Counted from the first letter of the stretch, positions 16,470 through 24,119 are shown. The stretch is 35,702 nucleotides of DNA from Candidatus Methylomirabilota bacterium (GCA_035315345.1 DATFYA010000169.1:1-35702); one strand, 5' to 3'. The notes: a model not told the origin generated them from the letters alone. Numbers and translations are program-made.

Positions 16470-17609
16470 ATGCCGTCCTCCACGCAGCAGATGTTCCCCA
16501 AGATCACCCAGCAGGGCCTCGACGACCTCCGCCGCCGCATCGGCGTCCCGATCACCGACACGCTCGAGCCCTGGTGCCACGAGGCCACCCGCGACAACAT
16601 CCGCCACTACGCTCACGGCATCGGCGACGACAACCCGCTCTGGTGCGACCCGGCCTACGCGGCGCGCACGCGCTTCCGCGGCATCGTCGCCCCGCCCTCG
16701 TTCCTCTTCGCGACCAGCCGCATCATCTCCGGCTACGTGGGCGGCCTCGCGGGCGTGCACGCGATGTGGGCCGGTGCCGACTGGACGTGGCACCAGCCGA
16801 CGCGGCGCAACGACGAGATCTCGACGGAGGCGTGGCTGAAGGACCTGATCGAGCACGAGACGCGCTTCGCGGGGCGCGCGGTCCAGCAGATCTACCACGT
16901 GACGTTCCGCAACCAGAACGGCGACCTGCTCGCCGAGGCCGACTCCTGGTGCTTCCGCACCGAGCGCGACCACGCGCGCGAGCAGGGCCGCAAGTACACG
17001 GAGGTGAAGGCGCGGGCGCCCCGGCGCTATTCCGACGAGGAGCTGGCCGAGGTCTACCGTCTCTACGCCCAGGAGGAGATCCGCGGCGCCACGCCCCGCT
17101 ACTGGCAGGACGTGACGGTGGGCGAGGCGCTGCCGAAGATGGCCAAGGGCCCGATGACCGTCACCGGCTTCATCGCCTACGCCCAGGGCTGGGGCGGCCT
17201 CTACATCCGCGCCAACAAGCTCAACTGGAAGCAGATCACGAAGCACTCGGGCCTCGGCATCAAGAACCGCTTCGGCATCCCGGACTGCCCGGAGCGCGTG
17301 CACTGGGAGCACGACTTCGCCACCGCGGTCGGCGCGCCCGGCGCCTACGACTACGGCCCGGAGCGCTGCTCGTGGCTCACCCATCACCTGACCAACTGGA
17401 TGGGCGACGATGGCTTCCTGCGCCGCGCGCACTGCAAGATCCGCCGGCACAACCCGGAGGGCGACTACCTGATCATCGAGGGCCGCGTCACCGGCAAGCG
17501 CGTCGAGAACGGCCGCCACCTGGTCGACATCGAGCAGGAGGCGCGCAACCAGGACGGCGAGCAATCGGTGGTCGGCGGCGGCGTGGTCGAGCTGCCCTCG
17601 CGCGGATGA
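16470..17609 (+). CDS. MaoC-like / FAS1-type dehydratase-domain protein
   Basis: This 379-aa protein consists of two hot-dog domains. The first (about 25-170) carries the hydratase-2 type motif GIGDDNPLWCD, with RFRGIVAPPSFLF after it. The second (about 215-375) includes VTGFIAYAQGWGG, a long insert, and CKIRRHNPEGDYLIIEGRVTGKR. Such proteins hydrate enoyl-CoA or dehydrate 3-hydroxyacyl-CoA; the second domain appears degenerate at its active site. The ATG has GGAGAG 5-6 nt upstream. It follows the acyl-CoA ligase by 9 nt and overlaps namZ by 4 nt (ATGA). The coupling to a peptidoglycan gene has no obvious metabolic reason. Confidence 0.88.
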   Translation: MPSSTQQMFPKITQQGLDDLRRRIGVPITDTLEPWCHEATRDNIRHYAHGIGDDNPLWCDPAYAARTRFRGIVAPPSFLFATSRIISGYVGGLAGVHAMWAGADWTWHQPTRRNDEISTEAWLKDLIEHETRFAGRAVQQIYHVTFRNQNGDLLAEADSWCFRTERDHAREQGRKYTEVKARAPRRYSDEELAEVYRLYAQEEIRGATPRYWQDVTVGEALPKMAKGPMTVTGFIAYAQGWGGLYIRANKLNWKQITKHSGLGIKNRFGIPDCPERVHWEHDFATAVGAPGAYDYGPERCSWLTHHLTNWMGDDGFLRRAHCKIRRHNPEGDYLIIEGRVTGKRVENGRHLVDIEQEARNQDGEQSVVGGGVVELPSRG

Positions 17610-18778
17610 CCGCCGTCCGGGCCGGCCTCGACGTGCTGCGGAGCCGGTTGCCCGCGCTGCTGGCCGGGCGCCGGGTCGGTCTGCTCTCGCATCCCGCCTC
17701 GGTCACCCACGATCTCATCCATGCCGCCGACGTCGTCCGGCGCTTGCCGCGGGCCCGGCTCACCGCCCTCTTCGCGCCCGAGCACGGCCTGGCCGGCGTG
17801 GCGCAGGACCACGCCCACATCGGTACCGAGTTCGACCGCGCGCGCCGGCTCCGCATCCACAGCCTCTACGGCAAGCGGCTCGAGCCGACGCCGGCCATGC
17901 TGCGGGACATCGACGTGCTCGTCGTCGACCTGCAGGACGTGGGCTCGCGCTACTACACCTTCGCGTGGACCACCGTGCTGGCCATGCGCGTGTGCGCGCG
18001 GGTGGGCAAGCCGGTGATCGTCCTCGACCGCCCGAACCCGCTCGGGGGCGAGCGAGTCGAGGGCAACTGGGCCGACCCGGGCTTCGCCTCGTTCGTGGGA
18101 CTCTACCCGCTGCCCATCCGCCACGGCCTGACCATCGCCGAGCTGGCCGCGTACCACAACGAGACGCAGGCACTCGGCTGCGATCTCACGGTGGTGCCGA
18201 TGGCCGGCTGGCGGCGGTGGATGCGGTGGGAGGAGACCGGCCTGCCGTGGGTGGCGCCGTCGCCGAACATGCCCACGCCGGACACCGCGCGCGTCTACCC
18301 GGGTGGCTGCCTGCTCGAGGGCACGAACCTCTCGGAGGCGCGCGGCACCACCCGGCCCTTCGAGTGGGTGGGCGCGCCGTACCTGGACGGCGTCCGGCTG
18401 GCCGCCGCGCTGGAGCGCCGCCGCCTGCCCGGCGTGCGCTTCCGCGCCGCCGCCTTCGAGCCGATGTTCCACAAGTGGGCGCGGCGCACCTGCGAGGGCG
18501 TGCAGGTGCACGTCACCGACCCCGATCGCTTCAAGTCGTACGCGACCTACCTGGCGCTGATCATCGAGGCGCGTCGCCAGGCCCCGCGGGGCTTCCGCTG
18601 GAAGCGGCCACCCTACGAGTTCCAGTGGAAGAAGCTGCCGATCGATCTCATCGCGGGCACCGACCACATCCGCCGCGACATCGAGCGCGGCGTCCCGCTG
18701 TCGCGGATGGAAGCGTCCTGGCGGGGAGACCTGGCCGCCTTCGCCCGCGCCCGGCGGCCCTTCCTTCTATATAGATGA
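17606..18778 (+). CDS. namZ: exo-beta-N-acetylmuramidase NamZ (DUF1343, GH171)
   Basis: This 390-aa protein belongs to the DUF1343 family, whose characterised member NamZ removes terminal MurNAc from peptidoglycan fragments. Motifs in order: VGLLSHPASVT, FAPEHGLAG (56-64), VDLQDVGSRYYTFAW (107-121), VLDRPNPLGG (139-148), LPIRHGLTIAELA, PSPNMPTPDTARVYPGGCLLEGTN, LSEARGTTRPFEW, and a C-terminal Lys/Arg-rich domain. No obvious signal peptide is present from the ATG at 17606, so export or a cytosolic recycling role is unclear. Its start overlaps the hydratase stop (ATGA). nagZ follows after 45 nt, making NamZ-NagZ a probable functional pair for trimming MurNAc and GlcNAc. Confidence 0.93.
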   Translation: MTAVRAGLDVLRSRLPALLAGRRVGLLSHPASVTHDLIHAADVVRRLPRARLTALFAPEHGLAGVAQDHAHIGTEFDRARRLRIHSLYGKRLEPTPAMLRDIDVLVVDLQDVGSRYYTFAWTTVLAMRVCARVGKPVIVLDRPNPLGGERVEGNWADPGFASFVGLYPLPIRHGLTIAELAAYHNETQALGCDLTVVPMAGWRRWMRWEETGLPWVAPSPNMPTPDTARVYPGGCLLEGTNLSEARGTTRPFEWVGAPYLDGVRLAAALERRRLPGVRFRAAAFEPMFHKWARRTCEGVQVHVTDPDRFKSYATYLALIIEARRQAPRGFRWKRPPYEFQWKKLPIDLIAGTDHIRRDIERGVPLSRMEASWRGDLAAFARARRPFLLYR

Positions 18779-18795
18779 TGAGCCTATATAGATGA
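18767..18795 (+). repeat. AT-rich 12-bp direct repeat at the end of namZ
   Basis: CTATATAGATGA occurs at 18767-18778 and 18784-18795, a 17-nt period. The first copy encodes the last codons and stop of namZ. Each holds the palindrome CTATATAG. It is conspicuously AT-rich in this genome. A short tandem duplication is the simplest origin; a -10 element or protein site for nagZ is possible. Confidence 0.8.
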
Positions 18796-18823
18796 GCCCG
18801 CGACCGCCGGGCCGGAGGAGCGC

Positions 18824-20338
18824 ATGAGCCTCGAATCGATGGTGGGACGGCAGCTCATCGTCGGCCTGCCCGGGCCGGACGCCACCGACGCCGATCTGCG
18901 CCACCTCCACGAGATCCACGCGGGCGGCCTGATGCTCTACCGCCGCAACTTCGAGACGCCGGAGCGGTTCCTGCGCTTCATCCGGCGGCTGGAGGAAGGG
19001 CTCGGCCGGCGGCTCACCATCACCACCGACCACGAGGGCGGCCGGATCATCATGCTGAACCGGGGCGTGACGATCTTCCCCGACAACCTCACCGCGGGCA
19101 CCGCCGACGACGAGGCGATGGTGGGCCGCCAGGGGCTGATCGAGGGGCGCGAGCTGCGGCGGCTCGGCGTGGACATCAGCTTCGGCCCGTGCCTCGACGT
19201 GCTCACCGACCGCTACAGCCCGAACATCGGCATCCGCTCCTACGGCAAGGACCCGCAGCGGGTCGCCCGCCTCGGGGCCGCGCGCATCCGCGGCCTCCAG
19301 TCCGCCGGGGTGTCGGCGTGCGCCAAGCACTTCCCGGGCAAGGGGCACGCGCCGGTCGACGCGCACCTGGGTTTGCCGGTGATCGACTCCGACTGGGGCG
19401 ACATGCACGCGGTCCACCTGGTGCCGTTCCTGGCCGCGATGGAGGCGGGCGTGGACTGCATCATGACCTCGCACCCGCTCTATCCGAAGCTCGATCCGGC
19501 CGAGGCCATGCCCGCCACCTTCTCGAAGCTGATCGTCGAGGACTACCTGCGCGGCCAGATCGGCTACCGGGGCGTCATCATCTCCGACGATCTGGAGATG
19601 GGGGCGATCAGCGCGCTCTGCCCGATGGGCGAGGCGGCCGTGCGCACCGCGGCGGCCGGCCACGATCTGCTGCTGGTCTGCCACACCGCCCCGGCCCAGC
19701 GCGCGGCCTACGAGGCGGTGGTGGCGGCCTACCGCAGCAAGGCCCTGCCGCTCCGCGCGCTGGAGCGCAGCATGGCCCGCCTGGACGCGCTCGACACGAA
19801 GCGACCGGAGCGCTTCAGCGGCGGCGACCCGCACGCCGAGCGCGACGGCGAGCCGCTGGCCCGAGCGATGGCCACGCGCGCGGTCACGATGGTGGCTCCG
19901 CCCGACGCCGGGTGGAAGCCCGCGCTCAACGGCCGCGTGCTCGCGATCTTCCCGCGCCTCTCCTCGCTGGCCGACCGCATCACCATCGAGCCCGTCATGC
20001 AGGACGAGGCCGGCTACCTGACCGCGAGCATGGCCCCGCACGGGGTGCGCCCGGAGGTGCTCGTGGTGGGCGTGGAACCCACCGCCGAGGAGATCGAGTC
20101 CGCGCGGGCGGCGGCGGGCACCGCGGACGCCACCGTGCTCTTCCTCTACGACGCGCACCTCTACAAATCCAACCGCGCGCTCCTCGACGCCTGCCGGGCG
20201 AGCGCAAAACAGCTCGCCGTGGTGCTGATGCGCGACCCCTGGGACGCCGAGTTCCTCGCCCCCGGCGTGGCCGCGATCACCGCCTACGGCTGGCGACGGT
20301 CCCAGCTCGACGCGGTCCTCGCGCGCCTGCTGACCTGA
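18824..20338 (+). CDS. nagZ: glycoside hydrolase family 3, beta-N-acetylglucosaminidase NagZ-like
   Basis: This 504-aa protein has an N-terminal GH3 barrel and a C-terminal alpha/beta domain of about 150 residues. The NagZ signature KHFPGKGHAPVDAH includes Lys168-His169 and the Asp179-x-His181 dyad that serves as acid/base in NagZ enzymes. The nucleophile is Asp255 in VIISDDLEMG. ITTDHEGGRI and LDVLTDRYSPNIGIRSYGKDP line the pocket. Plain cytosolic NagZ is about 340 aa; the extra C-terminal domain resembles Gram-positive-type NagZ. No signal peptide is visible. The ATG has GGAGGAG 5-6 nt upstream. With NamZ just before, it should release GlcNAc from peptidoglycan fragments; a broader N-acetylhexosaminidase activity is possible. 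Confidence 0.92.
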   Translation: MSLESMVGRQLIVGLPGPDATDADLRHLHEIHAGGLMLYRRNFETPERFLRFIRRLEEGLGRRLTITTDHEGGRIIMLNRGVTIFPDNLTAGTADDEAMVGRQGLIEGRELRRLGVDISFGPCLDVLTDRYSPNIGIRSYGKDPQRVARLGAARIRGLQSAGVSACAKHFPGKGHAPVDAHLGLPVIDSDWGDMHAVHLVPFLAAMEAGVDCIMTSHPLYPKLDPAEAMPATFSKLIVEDYLRGQIGYRGVIISDDLEMGAISALCPMGEAAVRTAAAGHDLLLVCHTAPAQRAAYEAVVAAYRSKALPLRALERSMARLDALDTKRPERFSGGDPHAERDGEPLARAMATRAVTMVAPPDAGWKPALNGRVLAIFPRLSSLADRITIEPVMQDEAGYLTASMAPHGVRPEVLVVGVEPTAEEIESARAAAGTADATVLFLYDAHLYKSNRALLDACRASAKQLAVVLMRDPWDAEFLAPGVAAITAYGWRRSQLDAVLARLLT

Positions 20339-20678
20339 CGCGTACCTCCGCGGACGCGTAGCCGGCGCCGGCAGGGCCCGCCAGACCAATCAGCCAGCCT
20401 CGCCCTCCACCGTGAGTCACGGTAGGCGTTCGGCCGCGCATCGCGCGGACACCACGCACGCGGATTGGGAATCTCTCAGCCCCAGGACAGCGGGTGGCGG
20501 TTGAGCAACCGTGCGGCGCCGTGAAGTAGCGCCGGTGCGGCCCCCGCCAGGGGGTCCGGGTGACCCGTTCCTGCCCGCGTCGTAAGGACGGCACGCGCCA
20601 GGTTGGGAACTCCTCTTCGCGTGACCGAAGGAACGCGGGACGTGGTCAGAGGACCCCCTGGCGGGGGCCGCACCGGCG
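20339..20678. other. 340-bp intergenic stretch dense in hairpins
   Basis: No gene is supported here: reading frames on both strands are Arg/Pro-rich shadows. It holds ACCGTGA-G-TCACGGT (20409-20423), CCGCGC-ATC-GCGCGG (20434-20448), CGGTT-GAGC-AACCG (20498-20511) and the left arm of a 40-bp inverted repeat (20518-20557) whose loop contains CGGGT-G-ACCCG (20556-20566). No tRNA features or known riboswitch are recognised. A structured RNA, terminator cluster or inserted mobile remnant are all possible. Confidence 0.6.
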
Positions 20679-20690
20679 CTACTTCACGGC
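20518..20690. repeat. perfect 40-bp inverted repeat including the 3' end of the thioesterase gene
   Basis: The arms 20518-20557 and 20651-20690 are exact reverse complements over 40 bp (left arm begins GCCGTGAAGTAGCGCCGGTG), with a 93-nt spacer. The right arm contains the last three codons and stop of the thioesterase gene; the left arm is therefore an inverted copy of that gene end plus 28 bp of flank. It could be a recent duplication, a terminator or an assembly artefact. Confidence 0.9.
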
Positions 20691-21101
20691 GAGGATCATG
20701 TACGTCGCCCGGCCGACCGCGAGCAGCTTGCCCGCGCCGTCGGTGATGGACGCCTCCCCGAACGCGATGGTGCGCCCGCGCCGCAGGATGCGCCCGTCGG
20801 CGAACACGTCGCCGGTGCCCGCGCCGATGAAGCTCACGTTGAGGTCCAGCGTGGTCTGCCCGACGCCGCCGGCCGCCGCGTCGTGCATCGTCGACAGCGC
20901 CCCGCCGACCGAGATGTCGATCAGCGCCGAGAATACCCCGCCGTGCATCGGCGCCCCCGGGGCGTTGCGCAGATCGTCGCGCGCCGGCACCCGCAGCTTG
21001 ACCCGCCCCTCGCTCGCCTCCAGCACCTCCACGCCCAGGTACCGCCAGAAGGAGTTGTCGAGGGCCCGGGCGCGCACGCGCTCCAGCAGGTCGTCGGTCA
21101 T
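20679..21101 (-). CDS. PaaI-like hot-dog thioesterase
   Basis: This 140-aa protein is a single hot-dog domain. RNAPGAPMHGGVFSALIDISVGGAL is the PaaI/YbgC-type helix, with the HGG motif at the active site, and LDLNVSFIGAGTGD and RTIAFGEASITDGAGKLLAVGRATYMI form the strands. Such enzymes hydrolyse acyl-CoA or phenylacetyl-CoA-like thioesters. The ATG at 21101 overlaps the TGA of the upstream transporter gene (ATGA); longer frames are rejected. The last codons lie inside the right arm of the 40-bp inverted repeat. Substrate unknown. Confidence 0.9.
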   Translation of the reverse strand: MTDDLLERVRARALDNSFWRYLGVEVLEASEGRVKLRVPARDDLRNAPGAPMHGGVFSALIDISVGGALSTMHDAAAGGVGQTTLDLNVSFIGAGTGDVFADGRILRRGRTIAFGEASITDGAGKLLAVGRATYMILAVK

Positions 21102-22099
21102 GGTCTCCCGCGGGGCATGTCGGGTTGAACCGCCTCGTCCAGCGTCAGCCGGGGACGGCCGCTGAAGGGTTCGCGGCGCACCGGGCAGTCGTCGAGATCG
21201 CACATGCGGCAGTAGATGCGGTGGCAGGGATCGGTGTGCAGGATCATCTCGCCCTCCACGCCCAGCTCCTTCACGACGCGCTCGCCGAGGTCCTCGGCCA
21301 GCTCGTGCGAGCGCTCCACCGTCCAGAACTCGGGCACGACGAGATGCGCATCGACGTGGTGGAAACGCCCCGATCGGATCGCGCGCAGGTGGTGCACCCG
21401 GATCACGCCCTGGCCCAGGTGCGGCTCGAGCACGGCGAGCAGCCGGTCCAGCAGCGCGGTGTCCTCCTCGTCGAGGAGGCCGGCCGAGGCCTGACGGATC
21501 AGCCGCACCCCCGTCCACATGAGATTGAGGGCTACCACCAGCGCCACGAGCGGGTCGAGCCACGTGATGCCGGTGACGGAGACGAGCAGGAGGCCGACCA
21601 CGATGCCCGCGCTCGTGTAGAAATCGGAGAGCACGTGCCGTCCGTCCGCCACCAGGGTCAGCGAGTCGTAGCGGCGGCCGGTGCGCAGCAGGAAGAAGCC
21701 GAGGGCGAGGTTCACCAGCCCGGCTCCCAGCACCACGACCATGCCCACGTCCAGGGACCGGAGCGTCACGCCGTTCACCAGGCCCTGGACCGCCTCGTAG
21801 ATGATGAGCACCGCCGCGAAGGCGATGAGGCCGCCCTCGAAGGCGGCGCTGAGGAACTCCATCTTGCCGTGCCCGTAGGGATGGTTGCGGTCGGCGGGGC
21901 GGTGGGCGAAGAGGAGCGCGGCGATGGCGAAGCCGGCCGCGACCACGTTGACGATGGACTCGAGCGCGTCGGAAAGGATCGCGGTGGAGCCGGTGAGGCG
22001 GTAGGCCTGGAACTTCGCGGCGAGCAGGCCGACCGACACCGCCAGCGAGATCGCCATGGCGACCAGCCGGATCCGGTCGTCACCGGTGGGCGACAGCAT
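21098..22099 (-). CDS. cation diffusion facilitator family transporter
   Basis: This 333-aa inner-membrane protein has about six transmembrane helices (about residues 10-180) and a cytoplasmic C-terminal domain. Metal-site candidates are Asp44 in LSDALES (helix 2) and His155/Asp159 in DGRHVLSDFYTS (helix 5); HPYGHGKME (73-81) is the typical loop. It should export Zn, Fe, Mn or similar cations by proton exchange. After the usual ferredoxin-like domain comes a Cys-rich tail CHRIYCRMCDLDDCPVR with four cysteines, which could sense or bind metal. The ATG at 22099 lies 6 nt after a TATCAT box on the minus strand and lacks a Shine-Dalgarno, suggesting a leaderless transcript. It is divergent from the pirin gene. 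Confidence 0.92.
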   Translation of the reverse strand: MLSPTGDDRIRLVAMAISLAVSVGLLAAKFQAYRLTGSTAILSDALESIVNVVAAGFAIAALLFAHRPADRNHPYGHGKMEFLSAAFEGGLIAFAAVLIIYEAVQGLVNGVTLRSLDVGMVVVLGAGLVNLALGFFLLRTGRRYDSLTLVADGRHVLSDFYTSAGIVVGLLLVSVTGITWLDPLVALVVALNLMWTGVRLIRQASAGLLDEEDTALLDRLLAVLEPHLGQGVIRVHHLRAIRSGRFHHVDAHLVVPEFWTVERSHELAEDLGERVVKELGVEGEMILHTDPCHRIYCRMCDLDDCPVRREPFSGRPRLTLDEAVQPDMPRGRP

Positions 22100-22105
22100 G
22101 CAGAG

Positions 22106-22147
22106 ATGATACCCGCGCCCTCCACGATTTGGAGCGCGGCGTATCAT
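22106..22147. promoter_or_regulatory. dyad with mirrored TATCAT boxes between divergent transporter and pirin genes
   Basis: The outer arms ATGATAC (22106-22112) and GTATCAT (22141-22147) are followed inward by complementary CCGCGC/GCGCGG and CTCCA/TGGAG segments around CGATT, giving about 17 paired positions with small bulges. Each outer end offers a TATCAT -10-like box, reading outward to one of the two genes. It may be a shared operator-promoter. Confidence 0.55.
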
Positions 22148-22185
22148 GGGGCTGTAAGGCAACCCTCACTCGACAGGAGCGTCCG

Positions 22186-22884
22186 ATGATCGTCAAGCGT
22201 CCCGCGGCGGAGCGCGGCCATTTCGACCACGGCTGGCTCGACACCTCCCACACGTTCTCGTTCGCGGACTACCACGACCCCGAGCACATGGGCTTCCGCG
22301 CGCTGCGAGTCATCAACGAGGACCGGGTCGCCGCCGGCCAGGGCTTCGGCGCGCACTCGCACCGCGACATGGAGATCATCACCTACGTGCTGGACGGCGC
22401 TCTTGCCCACGCCGACAGCATCGGCAACCGCTCGACGATCGTGCCGGGCGACGTGCAGCGCATGAGCGCGGGGACCGGCATCACCCACAGCGAGTTCAAC
22501 GCGCGCCAGGACGAGCCGGTGCACTTCCTCCAGATCTGGCTCCTGCCCGACCGCCGCGGCCTGGCCCCCGGCTACGAGCAGAAGGCAATTCCGGAGTCGG
22601 AGGAGCGGGGAGCGCTGCGGCTACTCGCCTCCCGCGACGGCCGTGACGGCACCGTGACGATCCACCAGGACGTGGACCTGTACGGCTCGCGCCTCGAGCC
22701 GGGGGAGCGGGTCAAGCACGCGCTCGCCGACGGGCGGCACGCGTGGCTCCAGATGGTGCGCGGGCGGATCGAGCTGAACGGGACGCCGCTGGCGGCGGGC
22801 GACGGCGCGGCGGTGAGCGGGGAGAGCGCCCTCGAGATGGTCGCGCAGGAGTCGGCGCACCTCCTGCTCTTCGATTTGGGGTGA
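22186..22884 (+). CDS. pirin family protein (YhaK-like bicupin)
   Basis: This 232-aa bicupin has pirin metal ligands at the classical spacing: His57 and His59 in GAHSHRDMEIITYVL, His101 and Glu103 in GITHSEFN. Upstream, FDHGWLDTSHTFSFADYHDP is the pirin signature. The C-terminal cupin (about 145-230) is degenerate. Pirins bind Fe; some oxidise quercetin or act in transcription or stress responses. The ATG at 22186 has AGGAG 8 nt upstream, so the longer frame from 22129 is rejected. It is transcribed divergently from the metal transporter across a symmetric dyad and convergently with the diiron gene. Confidence 0.94.
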   Translation: MIVKRPAAERGHFDHGWLDTSHTFSFADYHDPEHMGFRALRVINEDRVAAGQGFGAHSHRDMEIITYVLDGALAHADSIGNRSTIVPGDVQRMSAGTGITHSEFNARQDEPVHFLQIWLLPDRRGLAPGYEQKAIPESEERGALRLLASRDGRDGTVTIHQDVDLYGSRLEPGERVKHALADGRHAWLQMVRGRIELNGTPLAAGDGAAVSGESALEMVAQESAHLLLFDLG

Positions 22885-22896
22885 TCCAGGACACCG

Positions 22897-22936
22897 CCCC
22901 TCACCCTGCCCTCTCCCCGGAGGGGAGAGGGGGGTG
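22897..22936 (+). repeat. palindromic intergenic repeat, copy 3
   Basis: CCCCTCACCCTGCC is followed by CCTCTCCCC/GGGGAGAGG, nearly identical to 8134-8172. It fills the gap between the convergent stops of the pirin and diiron genes and can form a hairpin on either strand, consistent with a bidirectional terminator or REP-like element. Confidence 0.87.
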
Positions 22937-22937
22937 A

Positions 22938-24002
22938 TCAGGCGCCGAGCTGCTGGCGCACGAACTGCTTGGCGTCGAACTCCTCGGCCACGCGGTTGTC
23001 GTTGTCGAGGATCGCGGCCGCGTCCACCTCGGCGAACTCCATGACCCCCATGTCCTCGTAGGCGCGCCGCACGCGGTCGCCCCAGAGCCCGATGTCCTTC
23101 ACGGTGGGGACGATCCTCGTGAACAGCCGCCGCCTGAACTGCTTCATGGTGTCGGACTGATCCACCGCCGCGACGCACTCTTTGACCGGCAGGCCCAGGT
23201 TCTCCCAGACCTCCTTCTGGTCGAAGCGATCGCGCATGTGGTAGCAGGCCTCGACCACGAACTCCTCGCGCTCGTCGCGCTCGGCGTCGGTCAGCTGCGG
23301 GTAGTAGTCGCGGAGGGCCAGGCGCCCGAAGGCCACGTGGCGCGCCTCGTCCTGCATGACGTAGGCGTTCACCGCCGCGCACAGCGGGTTGGTCGAGTTG
23401 TCGCGGATGCGCTGGAAGGCGGCGAGGGCGAGACCCTCGATCAGGATCTGCATGCCCAGGTACGTCATGTCCCAGCGCCGATCGGTGATGGTGGCCTCCA
23501 GCAGCTTGGCCAGCGTCGGGGTGATGGGATAGGCGAGCTTGAACTTCTCGTGCAGCAGCCGGGAGTACGCCTCCACATGGCGCGCCTCGTCCATGACCTG
23601 GGTCGCCGCGTAGAACTTCGACTCGTAGGACGGCACGGTCTGGACGATGCGGGCGGTGGCGATGAGCGCACCCTGCTCGCCGTGCATGAACTGCGACAGC
23701 GAGTGGGCCTGCAGGTTGCGGCGGATGTGCACCCGCTCCTTCTCGTCGAGGCTGTTCCAGAGGTCGGTGCCGAAGATCGCGATGGTGCGGTCCGACATGC
23801 CCATCGGGTTGTCCGGATCGATGTCCTGCGACCAGTCGAGGCGCTCCGCCGCGTCCCACTGCTGCTTCTTGCCCTTGGCGTAGAGGCGCAGCAGGTCGTC
23901 GCTGCCGTCCTCGTACTCCCAGGTGAACGAGGTCGTGGTCTGGCCTTCCACCTTCCACTGGGTCTGCTCGACGGGTAACCGGTAGAGGAACTGACTCGAC
24001 AT
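22938..24002 (-). CDS. ferritin-like diiron protein (R2/AurF-type oxidase fold)
   Basis: This 354-aa protein is a helical-bundle diiron enzyme. The two iron-binding half-sites are visible: Glu109 (MHGEQGAL) with Glu139-x-x-His142 (MDEARHVEA), and Glu189 (ILIEGLAL) with Glu219-x-x-His222 (MQDEARHVAF). This is the E..ExxH pattern of ribonucleotide-reductase R2-like oxidases and of the N-oxygenase AurF. The length and single-subunit form suggest an oxygenase or ligand-binding oxidase; the substrate is unknown. The ATG at 24002 has AAGGAGAG 5-6 nt upstream. A palindromic operator overlaps the likely promoter, so it is probably inducible. It converges with the pirin gene. Confidence 0.9.
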   Translation of the reverse strand: MSSQFLYRLPVEQTQWKVEGQTTTSFTWEYEDGSDDLLRLYAKGKKQQWDAAERLDWSQDIDPDNPMGMSDRTIAIFGTDLWNSLDEKERVHIRRNLQAHSLSQFMHGEQGALIATARIVQTVPSYESKFYAATQVMDEARHVEAYSRLLHEKFKLAYPITPTLAKLLEATITDRRWDMTYLGMQILIEGLALAAFQRIRDNSTNPLCAAVNAYVMQDEARHVAFGRLALRDYYPQLTDAERDEREEFVVEACYHMRDRFDQKEVWENLGLPVKECVAAVDQSDTMKQFRRRLFTRIVPTVKDIGLWGDRVRRAYEDMGVMEFAEVDAAAILDNDNRVAEEFDAKQFVRQQLGA

Positions 24003-24073
24003 CGCACTCTCCTTCCAAGCTCTTGGGCCAGGCTCTTGGGCTAGAGGGCTCGGGGGCTATCTGGCCTGCCGGG

Positions 24074-24100
24074 AGGATACCACACTGAACGGCGGTTCAG
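24074..24100 (-). promoter_or_regulatory. predicted promoter with TetR-type operator for the diiron gene
   Basis: CTGAAC-GGCG-GTTCAG (24085-24100) is a 6-bp inverted repeat with a 4-bp centre, a form common in TetR-family operators. On the minus strand it covers the -35 region and spacer before TATCCT (24079-24074). The short direct repeat GCTCTTGGGC (24019-24028, 24032-24041) lies in the leader. No regulator gene is in the window. Confidence 0.55.
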
Positions 24101-24119
24101 GCGGGGCGCATGGACGTCG

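Noticed and set aside
15192-17564. 790-codon open frame on the minus strand
   Set aside because: It is antisense to the ligase and hydratase genes, is Val/Ala/Arg/His-rich and has no recognisable domain; a typical GC-rich shadow.
20339-20678. tRNA or other standard RNA gene in the gene-free stretch
   Set aside because: No T-loop GGTTCGA-like sequence, no acceptor pairing and no recognisable riboswitch core.
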